Source: Chloroflexota bacterium (GTDB taxonomy: Bacteria; Chloroflexota; Anaerolineae; Anaerolineales; Anaerolineaceae). From it: DNA of 37,678 nucleotides. The translations under genes and the position numbers were made by a program. The DNA is taken from assembly GCA_012729755.1 (NCBI GenBank), contig JAAYCN010000027.1:1-37678 (forward strand), written 5' to 3'. Below the pieces are notes generated by a model. It saw only the letters and a program-made list of their open reading frames with translations. It was not told the DNA's origin and made no database searches. This document shows, in pieces, positions 25,981 through 35,542 of this stretch. Positions within the stretch are counted from its first letter, which is position 1. Every line of letters starts with the position of its first letter.

Positions 25981-26006
25981 ATTATACTTGAAACAAAGGT
26001 TATAAT
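25981..26006. promoter_or_regulatory. Compact divergent promoters of folD run and udk
   Basis: A minus-strand TATAAT at 25986-25981 faces the folD start 16 bases away. A plus-strand TATAAT at 26001-26006 ends 6 bases before the udk ATG. The two -10 boxes are only 14 bases apart, so each -35 region lies over the other promoter. Neither -35 is a good match to TTGACA. Confidence 0.55.
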
Positions 26007-26012
26007 TTTGTT

Positions 26013-26645
26013 ATGCATCTATCTTCCGCACCTTTAGTCATTGGTATCGCAGGGCCTTCCGGGTCGGGCAAAACGACCCTGGCGCACGGCATTCTTGAGC
26101 GAATTGGCGCCGAAAAAATCGCTTTTTTGCCGCACGACGCTTATTATCGCAACCAGGATGAAATGAGCCTTGAGCAGCGCCTGCTGACCAACTATGATCA
26201 CCCTGATTCCCTCGAGACCGATTTACTGATCGAACATATCCAGGCGCTTAAGGCCGCTCAAGCGGTGGACATCCCTGTCTATGACTTCAAGTTGTATACG
26301 AGGTCACCGAAAACGCTCAGAATCGAACCGCGGCCGATTGTTTTAGTTGAAGGCATCCTGATCTTTACGGAGCTCAAACTGAGGCAGCTGTTTGACGTGA
26401 AAGTTTTCGTGGACGCGGATGCAGATATTTGCTTTATTCGCCGCTTGAAACGAGACATTATCGAGCGAGGACGATCGGTTGATTCTGTGATCAACCAGTA
26501 TCTCAGTACGGTCAGGCCAAGCTTCATTGAATTTGTCGAGCCTTCCAAGCGGTTCGCGGATGTGATTATTCCTGAAGGCGGACTGAACAGCGTTGCTTCA
26601 GATATGGTGGTGGCAAGACTGCGCGGACTGCTTGCTGACCGCTGA
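26013..26645 (+). CDS. udk: Uridine kinase
   Basis: Phosphorylates uridine and cytidine for pyrimidine salvage. The 210-aa protein has the P-loop GPSGSGKT (14-21) near its start, the DHPDSLETD substrate region, YDFKLYTRS, and a VLVEGILIF strand, all typical of Udk. The ATG follows a TATAAT by 6 bases with no ribosome binding site, which suggests a leaderless transcript. The stop codon shares one base with the rsmG start (TGATG), so translation is coupled. Confidence 0.93.
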   Translation: MHLSSAPLVIGIAGPSGSGKTTLAHGILERIGAEKIAFLPHDAYYRNQDEMSLEQRLLTNYDHPDSLETDLLIEHIQALKAAQAVDIPVYDFKLYTRSPKTLRIEPRPIVLVEGILIFTELKLRQLFDVKVFVDADADICFIRRLKRDIIERGRSVDSVINQYLSTVRPSFIEFVEPSKRFADVIIPEGGLNSVASDMVVARLRGLLADR

Positions 26646-27355
26646 TGATCGACTGGTTCACTTACGCTGAAACTGAATATGGGATTGTTCTTAATCAGAC
26701 GGCGCGCAACCGCTTTGAGTTGTATTATCGTGAGCTGGTCGAGTGGAACAGCCGTTTTAACCTGACAGCTATCCGAGACCAACGGGAGATCGAGTTGAAG
26801 CATTTTTTAGATTCGATCAGTATCGCTCATGTAGTCACGCACGCGCCGGAGAGTCTGGTGGATGTGGGGACTGGGGCAGGGTTCCCGGGTATGGCGTTGA
26901 AAATTTTGTGGCCTGGGACACGTCTGACCCTGGTCGAATCGGTTCAGAAGAAAGCTAACTTTTGCATGCATGTCGCCAAGGTGTTGGAGCTTCGAGAGGT
27001 GACTGTGCTCGCGCAGCGCGCTGAAGATGTCGGCCAAGACCCCGAGCACCGGGAAAAATACCAGCTGGTGACTGGCCGCGCCGTGGCGGCGATGCCGGTG
27101 TTGCTTGAGTATTTGTTGCCATTGGCTAAACCCGGTGGCATGGTGGTGATGCAAAAAGGGGAAAATGGCGTGATCGAGGCTGAAAATTCTGAGCCTGTGA
27201 TGCTGCGATTGGGCGGAGACTTGAAATCAATTACGCCCATTGAACTGCCTGAAGTCGAGGGAAAACGCTACCTTGTGGCGGTGGCAAAAAACGCGCGAAC
27301 ACCCAAAATGTTTCCCCGCCGGACAGGTGTGCCTTCAAAGACTCCACTCAGCTGA
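26645..27355 (+). CDS. rsmG: 16S rRNA (guanine-527-N7)-methyltransferase
   Basis: Modifies G527 of 16S rRNA, a site linked to streptomycin sensitivity. The 236-aa protein has the SAM-binding motif DVGTGAGFPG (73-82), an N-terminal WNSRFNLTAIRD helix region and a QKGEN segment after the fourth strand, as in GidB/RsmG. It overlaps the udk stop by one base and is the second gene of that operon. A basic C-terminal tail (KMFPRRTGVPSKTPL) closes the protein, a common ending in this family. Confidence 0.96.
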   Translation: MIDWFTYAETEYGIVLNQTARNRFELYYRELVEWNSRFNLTAIRDQREIELKHFLDSISIAHVVTHAPESLVDVGTGAGFPGMALKILWPGTRLTLVESVQKKANFCMHVAKVLELREVTVLAQRAEDVGQDPEHREKYQLVTGRAVAAMPVLLEYLLPLAKPGGMVVMQKGENGVIEAENSEPVMLRLGGDLKSITPIELPEVEGKRYLVAVAKNARTPKMFPRRTGVPSKTPLS

Positions 27356-27379
27356 AACGAAGTGGATCTAACGGTGTTG

Positions 27380-27385
27380 TAGAAT
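27380..27385 (+). promoter_or_regulatory. -10 box directly before the GH-like hypothetical gene
   Basis: TAGAAT ends 6 bases before the ATG at 27392. No -35 match and no ribosome binding site are visible. The spacing is the same as for udk and within one base of the L,D-transpeptidase gene. Confidence 0.45.
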
Positions 27386-27391
27386 AAAGCG

Positions 27392-28417
27392 ATGGAAAAA
27401 TTGCCGGAATTGACCTTTTTCACGGAACTTGACGCAGACAAATTGTCTGAACTTTTCAGCAATCGTTTTGTGATTGATGACCTGCGAGCGCTGAACGCGG
27501 GCGTATCGCTGGGTTTGCTCGATTTGAGCCCCGAAAGAGCCGAGGTAGTTAAAAAGCTGAACCGCTTTAAGATCCCCACGATCGCCTGGCTGCTCCTGCC
27601 GAAAGAACAAGGGTATTGGTTCAATCTCGAGAACGCTTCTTTCGCTATCGCCAGATATGAGGCGTTTAAAGACTGGAGCAAGCAAAACAGACTCGAATGG
27701 GTTGGCGTGGGTCTGGATATTGAACCTAATTTCAGCGAGGCGGAAGCGTTTCAGGAAAAAGATCTCAGGGTGATTAAACCCGCGCTGAAGCGCCTCTTTA
27801 ATAAACAAGAATATCTCGATTCCGCAATGGCATATCGAGGTTTAGTGGATCGCATCCATCAGGATGGCTGGCGGGCGGAAGGCTATTACATGATGACGCT
27901 GCAGGATGATCGAAAGGCGAAATCAACAGCGATTCAGCGGTTGATGGGCCTGGTAGACCTGCCGGTGGATCGGTCGGTGTTGATGCTTTATTCGAGTTTC
28001 ACGCGTCCGTACGGGCATAAATTGCTGCAGGCGTACCTGAATGAGACCGACTCGGTGGGCATCGGGGTCACTGGGGGCGGCGTGGAATTGGAGGGCATTT
28101 CAACGATCCCGTTTATGACCTGGGAGGAGTTCAGCCTGGACCTGCGTCTGGCGTGGCAGGCGGGCAAACCAATCCATGTTTTCAGCCTGGAAGGCTGTGT
28201 TGAGCAGGGTTTCCTGGAGCGGTTAACGACTTTTGATTGGTCAGCGCCGGTGATTGAACAAAATTTGACGTTTATCAAGCTTGGCAGGGGCGTGCTTCAG
28301 GCAACCGCATGGCTGCTTGAGCGTCCGCTGGTTGGTCTGTTGGGCTTAGGCGGCTTGGTGAGCGGTGTGGTGTTATCCAGGAAACGAGCGCAGCACAAGC
28401 GGCGTAAGTCTAATTAG
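27392..28417 (+). CDS. Hypothetical protein, possible GH-like barrel with C-terminal anchor
   Basis: A 341-aa protein that I do not recognise. Residues 60-240 alternate strands and helices in the manner of a TIM barrel. The motif GVGLDIEPNF (about 106-115) resembles the D-x-E active site region of family 18-like glycosidases. A hydrophobic helix (PLVGLLGLGGLVSGVVL, about 313-329) followed by RKRAQHKRRKS suggests a C-terminal membrane anchor facing the cytosol. No N-terminal signal peptide is seen, which leaves the topology unclear. It lies 36 bases after rsmG with its own -10-like box and converges on rsmA, overlapping it by 8 bases. Confidence 0.6.
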   Translation: MEKLPELTFFTELDADKLSELFSNRFVIDDLRALNAGVSLGLLDLSPERAEVVKKLNRFKIPTIAWLLLPKEQGYWFNLENASFAIARYEAFKDWSKQNRLEWVGVGLDIEPNFSEAEAFQEKDLRVIKPALKRLFNKQEYLDSAMAYRGLVDRIHQDGWRAEGYYMMTLQDDRKAKSTAIQRLMGLVDLPVDRSVLMLYSSFTRPYGHKLLQAYLNETDSVGIGVTGGGVELEGISTIPFMTWEEFSLDLRLAWQAGKPIHVFSLEGCVEQGFLERLTTFDWSAPVIEQNLTFIKLGRGVLQATAWLLERPLVGLLGLGGLVSGVVLSRKRAQHKRRKSN

Positions 28418-29258
28418 GCTTTCTCTTAAAGTCTTGAAAAGCCTGGGTCAGCTGATTCCATTCTTTAATAGAAAGGGTTTCGGCGCGGCGTTGGGGGTTG
28501 ATAGAAGCGGCGGAGAGGAGTGAGTCGATTTCGCCTGCTGACAGTTTCAGACCAGCGCTCAGAGAATTGCGCAGGGTTTTACGCTTCTGCGCGAAGCCGG
28601 CATGGGCAAGGACGAAAAAATCACCAATTGATTGCAACGGAATGGCTGGCTGCGGAAATAAACTGACTCGAATGACAGCCGAATCAACATCCGGCGCCGG
28701 ATAGAAGCACCCGGCAGGGATGACAGCGGTGATCTCAGGCGTTCCATATACCTGAACTGAGAGTGAAAGCAGGCTATGTTTGCCATCCCGTGCCAGGATG
28801 CGTTCGGCGACCTCTTTTTGGACCGTCATCACCAGACGCCCTGGTTTGTGGGTGGAGGACAATAAGTGGCGAATGATGGCGGATGTAATGTAATAGGGAA
28901 TATTGGCGACGACGACATACCCATCAGCAAGCGGAAGCGTCTCAGGAGGGATCTCGAGGATGTCACCTTCGATCAGTTCAATATTGGGATAGGGCAAAAT
29001 AGCTTCGCTCAGGGCGGGCAGGAGCGTTCTGTCAATCTCGATGGCGGTCACCTGTCTGGCGAGTTGAGCGAGTAAGACAGTCAGGCTGCCGAGCCCGGCG
29101 CCGATCTCGAGCACCTCATCATTCGCGGACAGCCTGGCGGCATCAATCACTTTTTGGAGGCCGTTGGGGTCAGAGAGAAAGTTTTGACCCAGCGACTTTT
29201 TCGGACGGATGGCGTATTTTTTCAGCAGAAAGCTCAGATCAAGGAATTTGAGACTCAT
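28410..29258 (-). CDS. rsmA: 16S rRNA dimethyladenosine transferase
   Basis: Dimethylates A1518 and A1519 of 16S rRNA during small-subunit assembly. The start MSLKFLDL at 29258 overlaps the stop of the preceding gene as ATGA and is used instead of the frame reaching 29315. This gives 282 aa. The motifs KKSLGQNFL (20-28), SAM loop EIGAGLG (51-57) and catalytic NIPY (119-122) are all present. It follows a YabE-like gene, a linkage also known in Firmicutes (yabE-rnmV-ksgA), without rnmV here. Confidence 0.97.
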   Translation of the reverse strand: MSLKFLDLSFLLKKYAIRPKKSLGQNFLSDPNGLQKVIDAARLSANDEVLEIGAGLGSLTVLLAQLARQVTAIEIDRTLLPALSEAILPYPNIELIEGDILEIPPETLPLADGYVVVANIPYYITSAIIRHLLSSTHKPGRLVMTVQKEVAERILARDGKHSLLSLSVQVYGTPEITAVIPAGCFYPAPDVDSAVIRVSLFPQPAIPLQSIGDFFVLAHAGFAQKRKTLRNSLSAGLKLSAGEIDSLLSAASINPQRRAETLSIKEWNQLTQAFQDFKRKPN

Positions 29259-30646
29259 GGCAACACCGTTGGAATAAAAGCTGGAATAGGAGTGAGGAAG
29301 TAGAGCGTCGTCCAATGATGCCAGGATTCGTAGTTGCTGTCGTCAAAACCAAGATCGATCCAATAGCGTCCCGGAATTCCGCCGCCAGTGTCGGCAATGG
29401 TGCCGTATCCATAGCCAGGGACATAGACTTTCTGGAATTTCATATCTCGATACCAGGGCAGGGTCACCGCGATGATCCCCTTGGTGAGGGGTAAACCGGA
29501 CGCGGTGCCGGTGTGGTTGCCCTGAGAACTGGGCATGTATCCGGTGGCGTAGACAGCGACTTTTCGCCAGTATTCGAGCGTCACGCCGTCCACTACCTCG
29601 GTGCGCACGACTGGCTTAGCGCCGCGACCTAAGACACCATCAATTGGGTCACTGGCTTTCCAGGGCCCTTCGCTGAGCGCGCTGACCTCTCTGCCATTCT
29701 CGTTTTTAGTTCTGACCCGAGTCACCACCAGCCCAAGTTGCCCGGGAACCAAAGTGGAGACAGTATCAAGCTCGGCTTCGGGGTCTTCCTGATAGGTGTT
29801 ATTGAAGGCGGTCTCAATGGTTTGAAAGGCAATCGTTTCTGAGACGCGGTTGATTTTGATGAAGCCGTTCGAAGGCAGCGGGTCTGTTTCGGGCGGTACT
29901 GCCTGATCGAGGCCCTGAAGAGACAGCCCTAAATCAGAAAGCGCCTCGCCGACTGTACGGGCGGAGCTGAACCCGTGAACCGATCCCGCCGGACTGTCTA
30001 CGACGATGGGCCTGCCGGTGGCAATTGTCACCTGTGTCAGCTGGTCAAGCGGGCGGTCAAGAGGCCGCGACACAGTCGAGTTTTCGCTCAATTCTATGCC
30101 AGCTTCCATGAGCGCGGCGCTCAGACTGTTTGCTTGCGTAAAGATATTGAGCGCTTGGCCATTGAGACTGAGCTCGATTTTTTTAGCAGGCCTGAAGGTG
30201 AAAACCGCTTCCTGGCCGGCAGGCAACGGGGCGTAAGGGTCTATCAAACTGTCATTCTGTTCGATCAGGTCGTGAGGAAACAAGCGCAGGCCAGCTTCAA
30301 GCAACAGGTTGGCGGGCCTGAGCTCGGCTGAGGTCAAGCGATAGGTTTGGTCGGGGGTCAGAATAGTTATGGGTCGGGCGCGGGTGATCGTAACGAGGGT
30401 AAAGCTCAGGTTGATCTGGTCGGGTTTTGGCCAGACCTGGTCATTGGGCAACGGGCTGTACCCAACCTGTTTGAGCAGCTGGCGCGGGGTGAAAGCGATT
30501 GTTGTCAGCTGATAGCGTTCACCATCCAGCAGGATGGTGTAATCGCGCAGGCGGTCGATGACGAACAGGTTGAGCCCAAAGAGAATCAGGACAGCCGCAC
30601 CATAGACCAAGCCGGCAAAATCAAGCCTGAAAAGCTTTTTGAACAT
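29255..30646 (-). CDS. YabE-like protein with DUF348, G5 and 3D domains
   Basis: A 463-aa envelope protein, probably a membrane-anchored cell-wall hydrolase of the resuscitation-promoting-factor-like group. An N-terminal helix (LDFAGLVYGAAVLILFGLNLF) is followed by ubiquitin-like DUF348 repeats (about 40-250) and a G5-like segment (about 265-350). A C-terminal 3D double-psi barrel has GTASGLPLTKGIIAV, VPGYGYGTIADTGGGIPG and WIDLGFDD. The 3D aspartates in ADTGG and IDL are present, but the first, usually AVDP, reads AVTLPWY. It starts 27 bases after the lipoprotein gene and is coupled to rsmA by ATGA. Confidence 0.85.
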   Translation of the reverse strand: MFKKLFRLDFAGLVYGAAVLILFGLNLFVIDRLRDYTILLDGERYQLTTIAFTPRQLLKQVGYSPLPNDQVWPKPDQINLSFTLVTITRARPITILTPDQTYRLTSAELRPANLLLEAGLRLFPHDLIEQNDSLIDPYAPLPAGQEAVFTFRPAKKIELSLNGQALNIFTQANSLSAALMEAGIELSENSTVSRPLDRPLDQLTQVTIATGRPIVVDSPAGSVHGFSSARTVGEALSDLGLSLQGLDQAVPPETDPLPSNGFIKINRVSETIAFQTIETAFNNTYQEDPEAELDTVSTLVPGQLGLVVTRVRTKNENGREVSALSEGPWKASDPIDGVLGRGAKPVVRTEVVDGVTLEYWRKVAVYATGYMPSSQGNHTGTASGLPLTKGIIAVTLPWYRDMKFQKVYVPGYGYGTIADTGGGIPGRYWIDLGFDDSNYESWHHWTTLYFLTPIPAFIPTVLP

Positions 30647-30672
30647 TACGAAATATCTGACTTTGCACGCCC

Positions 30673-31215
30673 CTAATTCGTTGGATAGGGGCTTGGTTCT
30701 TCAACAGGCGGCACGACGACCGGAGGATTTGGGTCGATCGGGTAGGCGGAATTTGGATCGGTGGACGGGGCTGGTTGAGCGGGGGAGCCTCCCATCTCTG
30801 CGACCCAATCCGATCGGTCGAAACTTTGACCATTCCAGAAAAGATCCATGGTCATCAGCTGGTTTTTAGCCATGTCATTGACACGCAGATTGATGGTTTC
30901 AATGACCACCTGACCGGCTTTGTTCACGGTTAACGCGTTCCGCTGATACTGGTTTGCCAAAGCCATATAATCGACGGACGTTGCATCGGAAACGATTAGA
31001 TCGATGACTACGGAATTAATGCGTGGCTCTCCGTCAGCCGCTGACCAAGTGATGTTGGAGCCTTCCGGCAACCCAGCAGGGATCGGAAACGTTGAATTGA
31101 GCAGTTCATTGACCTTGTCAGTTCCCATATTGGCCGGCAGCGATTTTTTTTCACATGCTGCGAGTGTGAGAATGACAGAGAATAGAATTAAGAGGATGGA
31201 AAAACGCTTATTCAT
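30673..31215 (-). CDS. Hypothetical lipoprotein
   Basis: A 180-aa exported lipoprotein. The start MNKRF at 31215 has AAGGAGAG 6 bases upstream, and a longer frame from 31245 would spoil the signal peptide. The signal peptide ends in the lipobox LAAC with C21 as the lipidated residue. The body (about 25-145) looks like a small alpha/beta domain with no family I can name. The last 35 residues are rich in proline, aspartate and serine and probably disordered. It is first in an operon with the YabE-like gene and rsmA, so an envelope role is likely. Confidence 0.8.
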   Translation of the reverse strand: MNKRFSILLILFSVILTLAACEKKSLPANMGTDKVNELLNSTFPIPAGLPEGSNITWSAADGEPRINSVVIDLIVSDATSVDYMALANQYQRNALTVNKAGQVVIETINLRVNDMAKNQLMTMDLFWNGQSFDRSDWVAEMGGSPAQPAPSTDPNSAYPIDPNPPVVVPPVEEPSPYPTN

Positions 31216-31460
31216 CGGGTCTCTCCTTACAGAAGTCTTGATCAATTGATTTATTGGTTATATCACGAGTTTCAATTTACCATTTACCGCCTGCGGCAAA
31301 AAAGTCAGACAAAATAGTATTTGATGCTACTCCTTAATTTAGCGAAGGAGCTTTGGAAAGGCTTGGAGGTTGGGGTGTTTCTCAATCACAGGGTTTCTTA
31401 ATCATTCGCTTGCATGACACTTTGGAAAGTCAAGAAGAATCTAAGCGTGAAAGACTCTGT

Positions 31461-34400
31461 TTACTTCCAGCCTTCATCGAGGCGGGAAGCGATTTTGCGC
31501 AGCACGCGCAGGAGGGCTTGTTGCCAGGTTTCGCCCTGAAGGTGGCTGACATTGAGCCAATAGCCATTCTTGCCGATGCGGGCAATCGGGTCGACGTCAG
31601 GTAAAGGACGCTGTTTGATGCCTTTGGGCAGCTCTGGCCAGGTGAGCACGATTTGTTCATTGACGATACCGATAGTTTCAATGCCCGCCGCTTCACCCGC
31701 CAGCTTGACCTGCATCTGGAAGAATAAGTCCTTGAGCCTCTGCGGCATTTCGCCAAAGCGATCAACAAATTCGATCTGAGTCTGAGTGATTTCCTCTTCG
31801 CTGCGTAAGGCTGAAATGCGGCGGTAGAGTGAAAGGCGCAGCTCCTGGTCTGGGATGTAGGAAGCAGGAATTTCGCTAGCGAGCGGCAGTTCGACATTAA
31901 TCAGTAAGGAGGGCTCATCCATCAGGGCGTGTGCAGCAGAAACTTCACTGGGCAAGTTTGTGATACCACGGAGTTCCTTTACGGCCTGACCCAAAAGCCG
32001 TGTGTAGAGCTGGAATCCGACCGCCTGAATGTAGCCGGATTGACGCGTACCGAGCAAGTCGCCTGCGCCGCGCATCTCGAGGTCTCGCATGGCAATAGCG
32101 TATCCCGCCCCGAGCTGGGAGTTGTCAGCTAAAACCTCCATGCGTTCCTGTCCATCTGGTGTAGGCGCGTGGCGTTTATCCCTAAAAAGGTAGGCAAAAG
32201 CGCGTTGAGCTCCCCGGCCAACGCGGCCGCGCAGTTGGTAAAGCTGTGAGAGTCCGAAGGTGTCAGCGCGGTCAACGATCAAAGTATTGGCATTGGGAAT
32301 ATCAAGGCCGGATTCGATAATTGAGGTGCAGAGCAAAAGATCGATTTGTCCGCTGGTGAAAGCGCGCATAACGTCAGCGAGCTCTCCCTCGTCCATCTGA
32401 CCATGGCTGATGCCGATGCGCGCTTCGGGAATAAGTGCGGAGAGATGGTTGTACATGGCAGGGATGGACTGCACGCGGTTATGGACAAAGAAAACCTGAC
32501 CGCCGCGGTCGAGCTCGCGGATGACCGCCTCGCGGACGAGGCGCTGATCGTAGGGGCCAATATGGGTGATTATCGGCAGGCGCTCTTCGGGCGGTGAGTT
32601 GATTGTGGAGATATCTCTGACGCCGGTCAGCGCCATGTAAAGCGTGCGCGGGATTGGGGTAGCGGTCAGCGTGAGCACGTCCACCTCAGCGCGAAGTTTC
32701 TTAAGATGCTCTTTGTGAGCGACGCCGAAACGCTGTTCTTCGTCGATGATCACCAAACCGAGGTCTTTAAATTTGACGTCATCAGAGATCAGACGATGTG
32801 TGCCGATGAGGATGTCGATTTGATGGGCGGCGAGGTCTTTGATGATGCGCGTCTGTTCTTTTTGATTGCGGAAGCGGCTGAGCATTTCGACCGTCACGGG
32901 GAATGTCGAGAGCCGTTCTCTGAATGTGTCGTAATGTTGCTGGGCTAAAACTGTAGTGGGTACGAGCACGGCAACTTGCTTGCCATCTGAAACCGCCTTG
33001 AAAGCTGCTCGCAGGGCCACCTCCGTCTTGCCGAAACCGACATCACCACAAAGAAGGCGATCCATTGGGCGGTCTGATTCCATATCGTGTTTGACCTGCT
33101 GGATAGCAAGCAGCTGATCCTGGGTTTCAATATATGGAAAGGAAGCCTCAAGCTCTTTCTGCCACTCGGAATCCGGATTAAAAGCATGCCCTGTAGCTGC
33201 CTGACGTTTGGCGTAAAGTTCGAGCAGGTCGGTTGCCACTTCCACCACCGCGTGCCGCACGCGGCTTTTGGTGAGGAGCCAGTCTGTTCCCCCGAGCCGG
33301 CTGGGGGTCGGCGTGGAACCATCCGTCCCGATATAGCGCGAGATGCGGTCTGCCTGGTGAATAGGCACATAGAGGCGGTCGTTGTCCTTATATTCAATGG
33401 TCAGGTATTCGCGTTGAACACCGCCAAGCGTAGGGCGGTGGAGACCGATAAATTGCCCAACGCCATGGTCAATGTGTACCACCCAGTCTCCAGGTTTGAG
33501 TTCGCCATAGATTGCTTCTGGAGATTCTGAGGTGAAAAGAGGACGGCGGCGAGGCTGGGGGCGGCTCCAGCCGAAGACCTCGCTGTCGGTTAAAAGATGG
33601 TGAGATTGGGTCGAAGTCTGGCGCATCACCCAGCCGCTGGAGAGTGACCCTTCGATAAATTGAGATTGCGCTTTGGTTTCGGGGTAATCTGGGTTTGTCT
33701 CCTGCCAGAGCTGGCGCAAGCGGGCTGTCTGGCGTGAGACGACTACCCAAGGCTGGTCTCGCTGTTCGAGCAGCCTTAAATAGGCTTGAAAGTCTTTTAA
33801 TCGGCCGGCGAAACGCGGACCGGGGTCGATGCGGCTGGCGAGAGATGAACCTTCAGCGACGTTGGTATGACCGAGCTCGATGACTTGTTTGGCTGAAAAC
33901 CCATCTTCAATTTCAGACCAGGTGATATAGGGAACTGGCGAATCAGGAGGCAATTCGCGCTGCTCAACCATGGTTTGGAAGCGTTGAATGGAATCTTCTT
34001 CGATGTCGTTCACCGTTGCCTGAATGAATTCCTGACCGTCGAGCAGGATGACTGACTCTTGCGGCAGAAAATCCATCAGGCTGGATGGAAAGGCGTAAAG
34101 GGCAGGGATGCTGAGCTCGCTGACTTCATCAGAGGGGCAGCCAACCTTTTTAGCGATAGAAGGTAAAGCTTCGCTGGCTGGAAAGATCTCGGCGCGCTCC
34201 AGTTTGGCCTCGGTACACTGAGTGGCTGGGTTGAAATAGCGTAGAGTGTCAATCTCGTCACCGAAGAATTCGATGCGAATTGGCATGGGATGGGAGGGCG
34301 GCCAGATATCAAGGATGCCGCCGCGGCGCGAGAACTGGCCTGGCTGGACGACGATGTTGCTGTATTGATAGCCCAAACTGACCCAGGCAGCGATCATTTC

Positions 34401-34904
34401 GTGCAGGTCGCGCGTATCACCGAGTTTGAGGCGCATGACCGCCCGCAGGAAGTCTCGGCGTGGGATGGTGCGGGTCATCACAGCCCTGACTGGGGTGATA
34501 ATCACTGGTGGCGTCAGGGGAGGAGTAACTCCGGGGAGATGATAGCTGGCCAAAGTGGAAAGGACGTGTAAGCGTTCGCGCTTTGTTGAATCGGACCAGG
34601 GCAATTTCTCATAGAAAAGTGGGTTTGGTTCGGGGAAGTAGAGATTGTTGCCTTCTGGCAGCCAGAATTGCAACTCGTCGAGTAAGCCCAGGGCGCGGTC
34701 AGCCCGATTGGTGAGCAGGACCAAAGGGACATTGAGATCATGGTGCAGCGCGGCGGTCAGCGCAAGCCGGACGGAACGGGGCAAGCCCAAGCCGCGCGGC
34801 GCTGACGCGAGAAATTGACTGGCACGAATTTCAGTCAATAACTGCTGATATGGTTCGAGCCGGTCAAGCGGATCGAGAAGGGGTTGTTTAGCTGACATCG
34901 CCAT
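31461..34904 (-). CDS. mfd: Transcription-repair coupling factor
   Basis: ATP-dependent translocase that removes stalled RNA polymerase and recruits UvrA. The 1147-aa length equals that of E. coli Mfd. An N-terminal UvrB-like part (about 1-330) is followed by the polymerase-interaction domain with [13 protein letters not shown] (about 470-500). The RecG-like motor has Walker [10 protein letters not shown] (K626) and DEEQ (721-724). SATPIPRT-type motif III is seen as TATPIPRTL, and the C-terminal TRCF domain closes the protein. The start at 34904 overlaps pth by 17 bases; a second ATG at 34898 is equally possible. Confidence 0.97.
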   Translation of the reverse strand: MAMSAKQPLLDPLDRLEPYQQLLTEIRASQFLASAPRGLGLPRSVRLALTAALHHDLNVPLVLLTNRADRALGLLDELQFWLPEGNNLYFPEPNPLFYEKLPWSDSTKRERLHVLSTLASYHLPGVTPPLTPPVIITPVRAVMTRTIPRRDFLRAVMRLKLGDTRDLHEMIAAWVSLGYQYSNIVVQPGQFSRRGGILDIWPPSHPMPIRIEFFGDEIDTLRYFNPATQCTEAKLERAEIFPASEALPSIAKKVGCPSDEVSELSIPALYAFPSSLMDFLPQESVILLDGQEFIQATVNDIEEDSIQRFQTMVEQRELPPDSPVPYITWSEIEDGFSAKQVIELGHTNVAEGSSLASRIDPGPRFAGRLKDFQAYLRLLEQRDQPWVVVSRQTARLRQLWQETNPDYPETKAQSQFIEGSLSSGWVMRQTSTQSHHLLTDSEVFGWSRPQPRRRPLFTSESPEAIYGELKPGDWVVHIDHGVGQFIGLHRPTLGGVQREYLTIEYKDNDRLYVPIHQADRISRYIGTDGSTPTPSRLGGTDWLLTKSRVRHAVVEVATDLLELYAKRQAATGHAFNPDSEWQKELEASFPYIETQDQLLAIQQVKHDMESDRPMDRLLCGDVGFGKTEVALRAAFKAVSDGKQVAVLVPTTVLAQQHYDTFRERLSTFPVTVEMLSRFRNQKEQTRIIKDLAAHQIDILIGTHRLISDDVKFKDLGLVIIDEEQRFGVAHKEHLKKLRAEVDVLTLTATPIPRTLYMALTGVRDISTINSPPEERLPIITHIGPYDQRLVREAVIRELDRGGQVFFVHNRVQSIPAMYNHLSALIPEARIGISHGQMDEGELADVMRAFTSGQIDLLLCTSIIESGLDIPNANTLIVDRADTFGLSQLYQLRGRVGRGAQRAFAYLFRDKRHAPTPDGQERMEVLADNSQLGAGYAIAMRDLEMRGAGDLLGTRQSGYIQAVGFQLYTRLLGQAVKELRGITNLPSEVSAAHALMDEPSLLINVELPLASEIPASYIPDQELRLSLYRRISALRSEEEITQTQIEFVDRFGEMPQRLKDLFFQMQVKLAGEAAGIETIGIVNEQIVLTWPELPKGIKQRPLPDVDPIARIGKNGYWLNVSHLQGETWQQALLRVLRKIASRLDEGWK

Positions 34905-35475
34905 TAAAGTTGTTCATCGCAGCAGTCACGCCCTCCTGAATGATCATTTTGACTGCTTCAACTGCTTCTTTGAGCACGATGAGGCGTAATTCCTCTTCAG
35001 CCTTGGCAAACTTCGTCAGCACGAAATCAACCGGGTCCATCTGACCAGGCGGGCGGCCGATGCCGAGGCGAACGCGAGTGAAGTCCTGGGTACCAAGGCG
35101 GTTGATGATAGAAGCCATGCCGCGTTGGCCACCTGCACTGCCGGAAGAGCGCACGCGCAGCTTGCCAAAGGGCAGGTCGAGGTCGTCATGAATGACGATG
35201 AGATGATCGAGAGGTATCTTGAAATAGCGCATGAGCGGCGCAACGGAGGAGCCGGATTCATTCATGAAGGTGAGAGGCTTTGTCAGGACAAGTTTATTGC
35301 CTAAATAAACGCCTTCGCCGATCATGGCTTTGAACTTGACTCTTTTTAGGTTGATGTCGAGGTCTTTGGCTAACGAATCGAGCGCCATGAATCCGAAATT
35401 GTGGCGGGTATGCTTGTAGCCGAGCCCTGGGTTGCCGAGCCCAGCGATCAGGAAAATCGATTCATTGCATTCCAT
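34888..35475 (-). CDS. pth: Peptidyl-tRNA hydrolase
   Basis: Recycles peptidyl-tRNA released from stalled ribosomes. The 195-aa protein has GLGNPG with N15, the catalytic H25 in TRHNFGF, KPLTFMNESG and the HDDLDLP motif, all family hallmarks. AAAGG lies 7 bases before the ATG at 35475. It overlaps mfd, forming a pth-mfd operon, a linkage common in many bacteria. A promoter-like TTGAGC, 17 bases, TAAACT lies about 40 bases upstream. Confidence 0.97.
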   Translation of the reverse strand: MECNESIFLIAGLGNPGLGYKHTRHNFGFMALDSLAKDLDINLKRVKFKAMIGEGVYLGNKLVLTKPLTFMNESGSSVAPLMRYFKIPLDHLIVIHDDLDLPFGKLRVRSSGSAGGQRGMASIINRLGTQDFTRVRLGIGRPPGQMDPVDFVLTKFAKAEEELRLIVLKEAVEAVKMIIQEGVTAAMNNFNGDVS

Positions 35476-35513
35476 GGTTTAGCCTTTCTGTTCGCGCGCG
35501 ATTGCAATCTTTT

Positions 35514-35542
35514 AGTTTAACATATCGAGGAGAATTGCTCAA
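35514..35542 (-). promoter_or_regulatory. Candidate promoter of pth-mfd
   Basis: On the minus strand TTGAGC (35542-35537), a 17-base spacer and TAAACT (35519-35514), about 40 bases before the pth start. Moderate match to the consensus. Confidence 0.45.

Noticed and set aside
31310-31350. Terminator of mfd
   Set aside because: A CTCCTT/AAGGAG stem of 6 bp is present but no T-run follows on the minus strand; support is too weak.
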